From CAYWKU01 sp964459325 (lineage in GTDB: Bacteria > RBG-13-61-14 > CAYWKU01), in assembly GCA_964459325.1 (NCBI GenBank), contig CAYWKU010000003.1:62001-126000 (forward strand): a stretch of 64,000 nt of DNA. Direction: 5' to 3'. The position numbers were made by a program, and so were the translations under genes. Under the pieces are notes generated by a model. That model saw only the letters and a list, made by a program, of their open reading frames with translations, made no database searches and was not told where the DNA came from. Shown in pieces: positions 15,984 to 25,408 of the stretch. Every line of letters starts with the position of its first letter. Position 1 is the stretch's first letter.

Positions 15984-18900
15984 TTACACCGTTGCGGCTA
16001 TTTTTTCGTCCTTCATTTTCGCATCTATGATGGCCATGGTTTGCCTTTCATTCCAACCGAGAACCTCCGCCGCGTTGTTGGGACAACTCACAGCGCACAT
16101 GCCGCACGCCTGGCACGCTGCAGGGTCAACAACGATACGATTCCGCTCAGCATCAAATGAACGCGCCTCGTACGGGCAAACCTCCACACAACGCTGGCAG
16201 CGGGAACAAAGAGAATCGTGTACGGTGGAAACCTCTTTGGGGGTGTGGATCTCTCGCCGGGACAGATATTCATATGCCTTTTGAGCCGCTGCCTCCGCCT
16301 GCATTAGGGTCTCATTCACCGTATGGGGGGAATGAGCCAGGCCGGCGACAAAGATGCCCAGTTTATTGAATTCCACCGGCCGCCATTTTGAATCGGCCTC
16401 CACGAAAAATCCGTCTTCATTTACTTCCAGGCCGAATACATCCGCAAGCTCTCTGTTGGAATCATTAGGCTCTATACCTGTAGCGAGAATCAGTTGGTCC
16501 GCCGCCACTTCAAGCGGTATTCGCAGCACATGGTCGGTGAACTTCACAACGGGCTTTCCATCGACAACCTCGACCTCCGGCTTGTTCTCCAAATCGTATT
16601 TTACGAATACGATGCCCTCACCTCTCGCCTTTGTGTAGTATTGTTCGAAGTAACCGTATGTCATCATATCCCGGTTCAAAATATAAATATTCGCACCGGG
16701 ATTCTTTTCCCGTATTTTGAACGCGTTCTTCAAGGCGCCGGCACAGCAGACGCGGCTACAATACGCTCTTCCTCCCTTCTCTCGGGAACCGACACATTGA
16801 ATCATTACTACGTTGTTCAAGTCTTCCGCCTTCATTTCGCCGGATGTAAACTTTTTCTCAAATTCACTTTGCGTTAATATTCGCGCGTTTTCACCATACG
16901 AATATTCGGTAGTGCTTCCTTCGTGACCTCCTGTGGCCAATATGAGTGTGCCATGTTCCAACAACTTAGTCTCTTCGTTATTGAGATTTTTTATAGTTGA
17001 ACGGAAGCATCCAAGCGCTCCCTCGCTATTTACGACCGTACTGTTGAAATGTACGGTTATATTTTGCTGGTCCTGCACTTCTTGAACCAGTTTTTCGACC
17101 ATCTCCGCAGTGTCCAAACCGTCCACGGTGTATTGCAAATCGGTTCCCGCATACCCACCCAACTTCGTGGTTTTTTCGATAATATGGACCCCGACATCTC
17201 GTTCCGACAACGAAAGTGCGGCTCGCATGCCCGCGAGACCGCCTCCAACCACAAGCGCAACCTGGCTTATCGGGATTTTGTCCACGTGAAGAACTTGCGC
17301 CAGCTTGAGTTTCTCCACGTTTACTTCTATCTCGTCGGCTATCTCCTCAATCCATCGGCTGCCTGTTTGCTCATATAATCCCGTTCTGGCAAGGCCGAGG
17401 AGATCGAATACCGAAACCACTGAGAAATTGAAGCCCGCCTCCTGGGCCAATCTTTTAAGTTTCCGCTTGTACACGTAAGGCAAACACGCTCCGAACAGAA
17501 CCCTATTGCATTTCGTTTTTTGAAGGATTTCCAGCAACTCTTCCCTCTGTTCCTCCCGGCAGAGGGAATCAACGATATGCAACTCGTCCACGCCCTGCAG
17601 CTTTTCAATTTCCGATCTATACGATTCCAGATCCAGCCCCTCCGGAACCTTCTCGTCCTTGCAGCGACAAAGGAGCACGGCAACAAGTGGGCGATGTCTA
17701 TCAACGTCCCTTTCAGTAACATCTTTATCCTCTACCATTTTCGCATTTATGGAGGCCAGCAACTTGGAAACCTCACCGGCGGCGGCTATACCGCTCGTTA
17801 TCGCTTCGCTTATGTCTGTAAGCCCCATCATGGAGCCGCATACATAAACGCCGTCCTTCAGCAGCTTGACTTTGTTGAAATTTTCGGTTGTAAGAAGCGC
17901 CGAGGGTGAAAGTTCAATGTCCAACATCTCCGCTATCTGCCGGTGACCTTCAAAAGGCGCCTGGCCGGTGGACAGCACCACCATGTCGAAAGCACCCCGT
18001 TCGAACTCTCCGGTTGCCGGATCGTAATAACGGATCAGAAGTGTTCCGTCCGGCTCCTTCAATACCTCTTGCACCCGGCATCGAACAAGCCGTACTCCGT
18101 ATTCCTCCTCGGCTTTTACACGGTAACGGTAATATTCCTTCCCGAATGTACGCATATCCATGTAGAAGATTGTGGTTACCATGCCGGAACCGCCTTCTTC
18201 CTGTGCGAGAACGGCCTCCTTCAGGGCAAACATGCAGCAAATCGAAGAGCAGTAATCCCGCCCGTGGCGGCGGTTTCTTGACCCTACGCACTGAATCCAT
18301 GCTATGCGCTTGGCGGGTTTGCCGTCAGACGGCCTGTGAATCTCACCGTCATAAGTTCCCGAGCCGCTCAGGATTCGCTCAAAGGCGAGCGAGGTTACTA
18401 CGTCTTCAGATACTGTGTACGGCTTGGCGTCGTCGTTTATTTCCGGATCATATAGTGATGTACCCGAAGCCAGTATTATCGCGTCAACGTCCACTTCCTC
18501 CGTTTCATCCTCGGCATCGAGGTCTATGGCATCCATGGGGCATACTTTTAAGCATTCGCCGCACTTGGTACATGCTTCCGTGTCTACCACCAGCATCTGG
18601 GGCACATTGTGAGGAACGGGCTGGTATATCGCTTTGCGTGTAGTCAGGCCGTTATTAAAATCGTCGGGAACCTCGACGGGGCAGGCTTCAACGCATTCGC
18701 CGAAGCCGTTGCATATATCGGTGTTCACGTGACGGGCACGTCTTATCAGTTCCACCCGGTAAGAGCCGACATCTCCCTCGACGGAGTTTACTTCCGTAAA
18801 GGGCAGGATTTCGATATTATCGTGGAACAGGCTCTTCCGCATGCAGTGTTGTGATGCGTACTCCCGCCCAACCATCGGCAACATTCTGCACATACCGCAA

Positions 18901-19070
18901 TGATTTGTCGGGAACTGGTGGTCCAGCTTCGCGAGAATCCCCCCGATATGGGGCGACGTTTCGGTCAACAACACCTTATACCCGGTTTCCGCAATCTCCA
19001 GCGCCGCTTTTATTCCGGCAATGCCGGCGCCTACAACGAGCACGGTGCCGACCCTTTCTTCATCCGCCAT
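15984..19070 (-). CDS. hdrA: Tandem double HdrA (two HdrA-type flavin/Fe-S modules in one chain)
   Basis: A 1028-aa flavoprotein. Module 1 (about residues 1-455) has the FAD motif VVGAGIAGIKAALEIAE, the HdrA-type cysteine cluster CGMCRMLP, ferredoxin motifs CNGFGECVEACP and CTKCGECLKVCP, and the GSRNRRHGRDYCSSICC segment. Module 2 begins near 457 with an HdrA-like N-terminal domain (LLCRCKDEKVP). It has a second FAD motif VVGGGLAGMRAALSLSE near 603, a matching GSREKGGRAYCSRVCCAGALK, and C-terminal ferredoxin motifs CSRCQRCVEVCP and CQACGMCAVSCP. It is about half as long again as a standard HdrA (roughly 650 residues) and resembles a covalent HdrA dimer or a QmoA-QmoB-like pair. An AGGAGG Shine-Dalgarno precedes the start. 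Confidence 0.85.
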   Translation of the reverse strand: MADEERVGTVLVVGAGIAGIKAALEIAETGYKVLLTETSPHIGGILAKLDHQFPTNHCGMCRMLPMVGREYASQHCMRKSLFHDNIEILPFTEVNSVEGDVGSYRVELIRRARHVNTDICNGFGECVEACPVEVPDDFNNGLTTRKAIYQPVPHNVPQMLVVDTEACTKCGECLKVCPMDAIDLDAEDETEEVDVDAIILASGTSLYDPEINDDAKPYTVSEDVVTSLAFERILSGSGTYDGEIHRPSDGKPAKRIAWIQCVGSRNRRHGRDYCSSICCMFALKEAVLAQEEGGSGMVTTIFYMDMRTFGKEYYRYRVKAEEEYGVRLVRCRVQEVLKEPDGTLLIRYYDPATGEFERGAFDMVVLSTGQAPFEGHRQIAEMLDIELSPSALLTTENFNKVKLLKDGVYVCGSMMGLTDISEAITSGIAAAGEVSKLLASINAKMVEDKDVTERDVDRHRPLVAVLLCRCKDEKVPEGLDLESYRSEIEKLQGVDELHIVDSLCREEQREELLEILQKTKCNRVLFGACLPYVYKRKLKRLAQEAGFNFSVVSVFDLLGLARTGLYEQTGSRWIEEIADEIEVNVEKLKLAQVLHVDKIPISQVALVVGGGLAGMRAALSLSERDVGVHIIEKTTKLGGYAGTDLQYTVDGLDTAEMVEKLVQEVQDQQNITVHFNSTVVNSEGALGCFRSTIKNLNNEETKLLEHGTLILATGGHEGSTTEYSYGENARILTQSEFEKKFTSGEMKAEDLNNVVMIQCVGSREKGGRAYCSRVCCAGALKNAFKIREKNPGANIYILNRDMMTYGYFEQYYTKARGEGIVFVKYDLENKPEVEVVDGKPVVKFTDHVLRIPLEVAADQLILATGIEPNDSNRELADVFGLEVNEDGFFVEADSKWRPVEFNKLGIFVAGLAHSPHTVNETLMQAEAAAQKAYEYLSRREIHTPKEVSTVHDSLCSRCQRCVEVCPYEARSFDAERNRIVVDPAACQACGMCAVSCPNNAAEVLGWNERQTMAIIDAKMKDEKIAATV

Positions 19071-19080
19071 TGCTTGCCTC

Positions 19081-20214
19081 CTACTTGGCTTGTCCGGTCA
19101 CTTCAATAAATTCGTCTTCGAAGAACACTGAAAGTGGTTGTGGTTCCTCCAGAGCCTTGCCGGGCGTATATTCAAACCTCGCCTGCGTTTTTCTTGCTAC
19201 AGACCTGAACAATTCCGCAAGTTGTACCCCGTTCGGACATGCACTCGAGCACTGCCCACATCCAACGCACAATGCGCTCATGTGTAGCATCCTGGTCATG
19301 TGGTACAAGACTGTATCGCTCGGCATTTTGAAAAACCCGTGCTTTTCGGCCCAGGCCATGTACTTGTCGCCCGGATGCCTGAACGTGTCGGTCATGAAGA
19401 CGCATTCCTTGCAGTAACATACGGGGCAGGCTATTCGGCAATTGTAACAGTTGACGCATCCGGCCAGGTGCTTTTCAAGTTTTTCCACATCGCTTATTGT
19501 GTCTTCATACTCCGCCAGGACTTTGTCCCTCTCCCGGGTGCGTTCTTTAATCATTTCTTGAAGCGCTTTATCCCGACCGGAAGGACCGTCCCCGGTTTTC
19601 ATTCCCAGCTTATCGCGGACAGATTTACCTTTCTTGGTTATCCATTCCACATACACATCCTGCGGCCCCGAGCCTATCACACAAAGGTTGATATCCACGT
19701 TATCCGGCGCCGGGTATTCGCATATTTTGCAGGCGGACGCCAGCTCGGGCATGCCGTTTTGAGACTCCCCTCCACCAAGCGAAGATTCCAAGAATGATTG
19801 TGTAGTAAAACCATTCTTAACAAGGTCCAGGAAGTCCCGGTTTTCATACCTGCCAAGACAATCAATGCCTATCAACACCAAATCGGCGAAGTTGGCCTGG
19901 TTAAGTTTCACCAGTTCGATAAGCGCCCTGATTTCGCAAGAGCGCATTACTACCGCTGTAGGTCTGCCCGACGGAACATCAGTTAAATTGGAGACAAGCT
20001 TGGCTGAGTTTACCGGCGCCACGGGCGCAAAAGGGTCCACCGCTTCGCATCCCATTGGCTCCGATATGAGAGTCTGCATAACTCCCTGCTCGGGTTGATG
20101 TGCCGGAACCAGAATCGCGTCCACGACATTATTTTCGAGCATGCTTTTGAAAAAACTGCCTATCTCTTTGTTTAGAGCATCCTTTCCCTCGGAAAGTTTG
20201 GTAAAATTACCCAT
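19081..20214 (-). CDS. FrhB/FdhB-like 4Fe-4S dicluster protein of the Hdr cluster
   Basis: A 377-aa protein started at the ATG at 20214 (GGAGGT Shine-Dalgarno). The N-terminal half contains SCEIRALIELVKL and VLIGIDCLG, characteristic of the coenzyme F420 hydrogenase/formate dehydrogenase beta-subunit family. The C-terminal half carries a cysteine-rich Fe-S region (CVNCYNCRIACPVCYCKEC) and a ferredoxin motif CVGCGQCSSACP. A predicted helical linker rich in Glu/Arg/Lys joins the two. Such subunits link an electron donor (F420H2, formate or NADH) to HdrA-MvhD complexes. The donor here cannot be read from sequence. It sits between MvhD and the tandem HdrA. Confidence 0.75.
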   Translation of the reverse strand: MGNFTKLSEGKDALNKEIGSFFKSMLENNVVDAILVPAHQPEQGVMQTLISEPMGCEAVDPFAPVAPVNSAKLVSNLTDVPSGRPTAVVMRSCEIRALIELVKLNQANFADLVLIGIDCLGRYENRDFLDLVKNGFTTQSFLESSLGGGESQNGMPELASACKICEYPAPDNVDINLCVIGSGPQDVYVEWITKKGKSVRDKLGMKTGDGPSGRDKALQEMIKERTRERDKVLAEYEDTISDVEKLEKHLAGCVNCYNCRIACPVCYCKECVFMTDTFRHPGDKYMAWAEKHGFFKMPSDTVLYHMTRMLHMSALCVGCGQCSSACPNGVQLAELFRSVARKTQARFEYTPGKALEEPQPLSVFFEDEFIEVTGQAK

Positions 20215-20296
20215 CTTGATACCTCCAGAACTGCCGACCTGTAACAATCCGCCATGCGGCGGAATTATATCGGTCGATACAATCTCCGTGTACGGC

Positions 20297-20803
20297 TTAG
20301 GCTTTCTGGCCGGCCTCTTCCTTTTTATCGGTCCCAACCACTTCCACACTCTCACCAAGTGCGGCAAGAAATGCTCTCTTCCTGGCCCAATCCTCTTTAA
20401 TCGGGCTCGGGCCGAGCTTCGTAAGGTTTTCGGTCATTTCATTAACGTACTTTTGGAACATTACCGCGTCGCTGGCGGCAACCCAACGCAACCAGAAGCG
20501 GTCCTGCTCCATCCCGAACCTGTCCAGTATTTCCTGCACCATGGCCATGCGGCGTCTTGCCTTGAGGTTGCCGTTGATATAATGGCAATCGCCGGGCCAG
20601 CAACCGCCGATGAACACCCCGTCGGCGCCCTCCAAGAAGGCTTTAAGCACATACATCGGATCCACCATGCCGCTGCACATGACGCGGATAATTTTTACGT
20701 TTTGCGGATAGCTCAGTCGGGAGCTCCCCGCCAAATCGGCCGCGGTATACGTGCACCAGTTACAGAGAAAAGCAACGATTTTAGGTTCAAATTCCTCACT
20801 CAT
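20297..20803 (-). CDS. mvhD: MvhD-like [2Fe-2S] electron-transfer subunit
   Basis: A 168-aa protein started at the ATG at 20803 (AAGGAGG Shine-Dalgarno). It matches the MvhD/HdrA-linker family: FLCNWCTYTAADLAG, RVMCSGMVDP and GVFIGGCWPGDCHY contribute the conserved cysteines. In methanogens MvhD passes electrons from hydrogenase to HdrA, and here it lies directly after the HdrA-GltD gene. The C-terminal tail is rich in charged residues. The 82-bp gap to the next gene shows no repeat. Confidence 0.9.
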   Translation of the reverse strand: MSEEFEPKIVAFLCNWCTYTAADLAGSSRLSYPQNVKIIRVMCSGMVDPMYVLKAFLEGADGVFIGGCWPGDCHYINGNLKARRRMAMVQEILDRFGMEQDRFWLRWVAASDAVMFQKYVNEMTENLTKLGPSPIKEDWARKRAFLAALGESVEVVGTDKKEEAGQKA

Positions 20804-20816
20804 ACCTTTTCCTCCT

Positions 20817-23800
20817 TTAACTTGCCAGAAGCCCTTCAATCTCGCTGAAGACCTGTTTTTGTGTGAAATGCCTTATGTCGGCTGCACCGCTTGGACAGTG
20901 TGCAGCGCAACTACCGCATCCCCTGCAAATTGCTTCGTTGACCACGCTTATTCTTCTGAATTCGTCAAATTCTATGGCACTGTATGGGCAAAGCCCGATG
21001 CAAGTCTGACATCCTATGCACACATCCTCGTCGATGTGGCTAATCATCGGCTCGACTACAACTTCTCCCAAAGTGGACAAGGCCTGCGCTTCGCTTGCAG
21101 CCGCCTTTGCCTGTGCAACCGAGTCGGGAATGTCCTTTGGTCCCTGGCACGCACCTGCGAGAAAAACGCCGGAAGTCGGCGTGGACACCGGGCCCAGCTT
21201 GGGATGTTCTTCCATGAAGAAGCCGTCTTTGCTCAACGTCAGTCCGAAAGTCCTCGCGACTCCCGCCGCATCCGGTCGCGCTTCCATTGCCGTACAGAGT
21301 ACAACCATCTCAACAGGAACCCGGAGCATTTTTCCTAGAAGAGTATCTTCGGCCTTAACAACCAGCATTCCCTGTTCTTCCGGGGTTTCGGCCTTATCGG
21401 TAACTTCAACAGCTTTTCCCCTGATAAACCTGACGCCTTCGTCCTGGATGCGCTGATAAAATTCCTCATAACCCTTCCCGAAGCAGCGCATGTCTATGTA
21501 GAAATTGTACACCTGGGTCTCGTGTCCGCACTTGTCCTTCACCAGGTGTGCCATTTTCAGAGCGTACATGCAGCAGGTGCGGGAGCAGTATTCGTGATAG
21601 TTCCTGTCCCTGCTGCCTATGCAGTGCAGGAAAGCAACGCTCCGGGGTGGATCGGTGTATCCCCACTTGTCCTCCGGGTCTTTTTTCAGAATCTCGCCGG
21701 AGGTCGGGCCGGTGGCGTTGGACAACCTTTCGAATTCCAGGTTAGTTATGACGTTTGCGTATCTGGAATAGCCGTATTGTTCCATGGGCGTGGGGTCCAT
21801 GGCATCGAAGCCGGTGGCGACAATTATGGAACCCACATCCAGATTTACGACCTCATCCTTCTGACCGTGTTCAATGGCATGAGCTTCACATTCCGGTTCA
21901 CAAAGCTTGCATTCGCAGCAGACGCCGCATGAGACGCATCTTTCGGCTTCGGCCCGGGCCTGCTCTTCCGTGAAGGCCGTCTCAACCTCGGCGAAGCTCT
22001 TTATTCTTTCGGCTACCTCGAGCTCAGGCGGCCTGACCCTGTCCGTTTTTTGCACATCGTCCGGAATGGGCGCCCAGTTTTCACCTTGAGGACGTTGAGG
22101 CCTGTCTTCGAGAAAGTCTTCTCCACGCAGGTACCGACCGATTGAAATTGCGGCTTCCTTGCCCGCAGCCACTGCTTCCACCACAAGTGCCGGTCCCGAA
22201 AACGAGTCGCCGCCGGTGAAAACGCCCGGCCTCGAGGTTTGGAGGGTGACCGGGTCCGCGGAAATCCATCCGCGCGAAGTGGTTTCGACATCGTCGACAC
22301 CTTCGATACACGCCAGGTCGGCTCTCTGCCCAATGGCCGGTATTAAGGTATCAACATCCATTGTCTCCACGGCTCCCTCGACGGGTACGGGCCTGCGGCG
22401 GCCGGAATCATCAGGCTCTCCCAACTCCATCTTCTGTATCTCGATTTGTTTCAGGACGCCGTTGTCATCAGCAACGGCTTTCACGGGAGTGGCAAGAAAG
22501 TGGAACTCCACACCTTCATTCTCCGCCGCTTCGATTTCGTCATCGTTAGCGGGCATCTCGTTACGGGTGCGGCGATAAAGTATGGTAACTTTCTCCGCGC
22601 CCAGCCTGAGCGAAGTTCGGGCCGCGTCGATTGCCGAATTACCTCCTCCGACAACCACAACGTGCTTTCCAACCTCGGCGTTACCTTCCAGGTTCTGCTT
22701 TCGCAGAAAAGATATCGCATTAACGACGCCTTTCGAGTCTTCACCTTCAATCCCCAGGGTCATATCCTTGTGAGCGCCCGTGGCGAGGAAAACAGCCTTA
22801 TACCCCTCTTCAAACAAGCTGTTTATGTTTCTATCCTTGCAAATAGGCGTTTCTGTTTTGATTTCGACGCCCACGCGTCGCACGTACTCCAACTCACGGT
22901 CAAGTTCATCCGGCGGGAGCCTGTAGTCGGGTATACCTGTGCGCAGCATGCCGCCCGCTACCGGAAGCGCCTCGAAAATAGTCGGATGGTAGCCTTCCCG
23001 TGCAAGGAAGTAGGCGCAGGATATTCCGGCGGGCCCGGAGCCGATGACGGCCACTTTTTCCTCGGGTGGTTTCTCCCCTATCTCAGGCAACGGGAATGTA
23101 TTCCAGTCTATCCGGTCGGTGGCAAATCGCTTCAGAGCGCGGATAGCAAGGGGGTTGTCCACATCCCCCCGCCTGCATCTGTTTTCGCAGGGAGCCGGAC
23201 ACACTCGCCCCAGCACGCCCGGAATCGGCAAGTTTTCGAGCATGATTTTAACCGCTTGCTCATAATTGCCCTCTCTTATCATCGTCACATATCCCTGCAC
23301 GTTGGCGCCGGCGGGGCACGTCTGAACGCAGGGGCCTCTATCCCTCTTATCGATTGCGTAATTTATGGGCACCGCCTGTGGGAAGGGCCGGTACACAGCC
23401 TTTCGCAGCCGCGTTCCCACGTCCCATTCGCTGGGCACGGAGACGGGACAATTCTTGGCACACTCACCGCAGCCGGTGCATTTGTCGGTGTTAATATATT
23501 TTGCGTGTCTGTTTACTCTGACGTTGAAATTGCCGACGAAACCACTGACCTCCTCCACTTCGCTGTGAGACATAATTTCGATGTTGGGGTGCTGCCCGGT
23601 GGAAACGAGCTTGGGAGTGCCGATACACGAGGCACAATCCATGGTGGGAAAAGTCTTATCGTATTGCAGCATGTGTCCGCCGATGGTTCCCTGGCGCTCG
23701 ACCAGGTACACCTTGTAACCCGCTGCAGCCACGTCCAGTGACGCCTGAATGCCGGCGATTCCACCTCCCACGACAAGCGTGTTGGGATTTACCGGGAAAG

Positions 23801-24230
23801 TCTGGGGGTGTAGGTCGTATTGATAGCGTACCCTGTTGACGCCGGCTCTGCTGAGTTCTTTGGCTTTCTGCGTTGCCTCGTCTTCGTCCAGTGTAACCCA
23901 TGAGACGTGTTCTCTTACGCAAACGTGATGGAATGCTCTGAAGGGATTAAGGCCGGCTCTTGCGCATGCTCCCCTGAAGGTGTGCTCATGCATCCTGGGC
24001 GAGCAGGAGGCGACCACAACGCGGGTCAGGCGGTGTTTCTTCACATCGTTCACTATCATATCCTGGCCCGGATCCGAGCACATAAACAAATAATCGCGCG
24101 ACACCACTACTCCGGGCAAGTACGAGATGTATTCAGCCACCTCCTCGCATCTGACTTTAAAGGCAATGTTTATGCCGCAGTGGCAAACGTAAAAACCTAT
24201 TCTTTCCTGTACCAAAGATGTTTCACTCAT
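20817..24230 (-). CDS. hdrA: HdrA with an inserted GltD/NADPH-oxidoreductase-like module
   Basis: A 1137-aa protein started at the ATG at 24230 (GAGAGG Shine-Dalgarno). The HdrA N-terminal domain (FYVCHCGINIA) is followed by an FAD motif near residue 153, the HdrA cysteine cluster CASCIGTPKLV and ferredoxin CTGCGECAKNCP near 250. From about 297 to 790 the chain becomes a glutamate-synthase small-subunit-like module. This has CVQTCPAGANVQGY, CENRCRRG, a second FAD site VAVIGSGPAGISCAYFLA, an NAD(P) site VVVVGGGNSAIDAART and GGDSFSGPALVVEAVAAGK. HdrA sequence then resumes (IIVATGFDAMDP, GSRDRNYHEYCSRTCC) and ends with CIGCQTCIGLCP and CRGCGSCAAHCP. The insert probably lets the complex use NAD(P)H directly. 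Confidence 0.88.
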   Translation of the reverse strand: MSETSLVQERIGFYVCHCGINIAFKVRCEEVAEYISYLPGVVVSRDYLFMCSDPGQDMIVNDVKKHRLTRVVVASCSPRMHEHTFRGACARAGLNPFRAFHHVCVREHVSWVTLDEDEATQKAKELSRAGVNRVRYQYDLHPQTFPVNPNTLVVGGGIAGIQASLDVAAAGYKVYLVERQGTIGGHMLQYDKTFPTMDCASCIGTPKLVSTGQHPNIEIMSHSEVEEVSGFVGNFNVRVNRHAKYINTDKCTGCGECAKNCPVSVPSEWDVGTRLRKAVYRPFPQAVPINYAIDKRDRGPCVQTCPAGANVQGYVTMIREGNYEQAVKIMLENLPIPGVLGRVCPAPCENRCRRGDVDNPLAIRALKRFATDRIDWNTFPLPEIGEKPPEEKVAVIGSGPAGISCAYFLAREGYHPTIFEALPVAGGMLRTGIPDYRLPPDELDRELEYVRRVGVEIKTETPICKDRNINSLFEEGYKAVFLATGAHKDMTLGIEGEDSKGVVNAISFLRKQNLEGNAEVGKHVVVVGGGNSAIDAARTSLRLGAEKVTILYRRTRNEMPANDDEIEAAENEGVEFHFLATPVKAVADDNGVLKQIEIQKMELGEPDDSGRRRPVPVEGAVETMDVDTLIPAIGQRADLACIEGVDDVETTSRGWISADPVTLQTSRPGVFTGGDSFSGPALVVEAVAAGKEAAISIGRYLRGEDFLEDRPQRPQGENWAPIPDDVQKTDRVRPPELEVAERIKSFAEVETAFTEEQARAEAERCVSCGVCCECKLCEPECEAHAIEHGQKDEVVNLDVGSIIVATGFDAMDPTPMEQYGYSRYANVITNLEFERLSNATGPTSGEILKKDPEDKWGYTDPPRSVAFLHCIGSRDRNYHEYCSRTCCMYALKMAHLVKDKCGHETQVYNFYIDMRCFGKGYEEFYQRIQDEGVRFIRGKAVEVTDKAETPEEQGMLVVKAEDTLLGKMLRVPVEMVVLCTAMEARPDAAGVARTFGLTLSKDGFFMEEHPKLGPVSTPTSGVFLAGACQGPKDIPDSVAQAKAAASEAQALSTLGEVVVEPMISHIDEDVCIGCQTCIGLCPYSAIEFDEFRRISVVNEAICRGCGSCAAHCPSGAADIRHFTQKQVFSEIEGLLAS

Positions 24231-24240
24231 TACAGACCTC

Positions 24241-25380
24241 TCATTCAACGGACTGATACAGCAATTCGGCCACGTCCATAATCCGCATTTCTTCCTCTTC
24301 AATACCCATGGCCCTGAGGCCGTCTTCGAACATTATCATGCAATACGGACAGGCGGTGGCTATCACTTGGGCCCCGAGTTCCCGGGCTTCTTTTATTCTC
24401 AGCACGCTGAATCGCTTTTCCTTTTCCACTTCCGCCCATATGCCTCCTCCGCCTCCACCGCAGCAAAGGCTGAAACGCCTGTTCCGGGGGAACTCAACAA
24501 ACTCCAGACCGGGTATGTTTTTCAGCACCTCTCTGGGTTCTTCGTAGATTCCGCTATGCCGACCGAGGTAGCATGGGTCGTGATAGGCGACTTTTAGGGG
24601 CACATCCTTTTCAGGGGCAAGTTTTTCTTCTTGAATCAGTTCGTGGAAGACTTGAGAGTAATGCCTGGATTTGTAATTCCCGGAATAATGCTTGTTAAAC
24701 ATATTCATGCAATGCGGAGAGCTGGCAATTATATTTTCAACCCCTTTAGAGCCAAACAATTCTGAATTCGAGGATTCCAGCGTCATGTATATTTCGACGC
24801 CCCCGCACTTGTGTACCTGGTCGCCGCAACAACTTTCTTCAGTTCCTATAACCCCCATTGATACGCCTCCCTTAAGAAGCAGGGAGACCATTTCTTTTAA
24901 AACTTTCTTGTTCCTGGAATCGTAAGCGTGGGTGCAGCATGCAAAGAAGAAGTTTTCCGTGTCCTCGGAGAATTCGGGCATATCGAGATTCTCGGCCCAG
25001 TCCATGCGTTGGGAACGCGGATAAGTCCAAGGATTCCCTTCGTTGCGCAAACTTCCGAAAGGTCCCCTGAACAAGGGCGGCACCGAACCGCTCTCTATCA
25101 GAAGACCTCTCGCGGAACGCATGACATCGACCATGTCCACGCCCCGTGGGCACCGGTCGACGCACGTTGCGCAGGTCACGCAGTTCCAGAGGGTGTCCTG
25201 TTCGTAGCCTTCGATGCCAAGGCTGACGAGCCTCAGCAACTCTCTTGGACTGAATTCTTCAACCAGGTTCCACGGGCAGACGGCGGTACAGGTGCCGCAT
25301 TGAATGCATATTTTCAGCGTCTCTCCGCCTACTTCCATTACGGCGTCGGTTATTTCCAGCATCGGAGCAGTAGGGCTCAT
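24241..25380 (-). CDS. HdrD-like (HdrC-HdrB fusion) iron-sulfur oxidoreductase
   Basis: A 379-aa protein. The N-terminus has two ferredoxin motifs, CIQCGTCTAVCP and CVTCATCVDRCP (HdrC-like), and the C-terminus has two CCG-type domains. The CCG signals are CCGDQVHKCGG, the HDPCYLGRH motif, FSLCCGGGGGG and ATACPYC. This arrangement is that of HdrD, GlpC and TmcB-like proteins. It lies 10 bp upstream of HdrA-GltD and 28 bp downstream of the thioredoxin/receiver gene, so it is an early gene of the operon. With HdrBC at the distal end, the cluster encodes two separate disulfide-reductase-type catalytic units. Confidence 0.85.
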   Translation of the reverse strand: MSPTAPMLEITDAVMEVGGETLKICIQCGTCTAVCPWNLVEEFSPRELLRLVSLGIEGYEQDTLWNCVTCATCVDRCPRGVDMVDVMRSARGLLIESGSVPPLFRGPFGSLRNEGNPWTYPRSQRMDWAENLDMPEFSEDTENFFFACCTHAYDSRNKKVLKEMVSLLLKGGVSMGVIGTEESCCGDQVHKCGGVEIYMTLESSNSELFGSKGVENIIASSPHCMNMFNKHYSGNYKSRHYSQVFHELIQEEKLAPEKDVPLKVAYHDPCYLGRHSGIYEEPREVLKNIPGLEFVEFPRNRRFSLCCGGGGGGIWAEVEKEKRFSVLRIKEARELGAQVIATACPYCMIMFEDGLRAMGIEEEEMRIMDVAELLYQSVE

Positions 25381-25408
25381 GTCAATATCTCCTAATCATG
25401 AATAGGGA

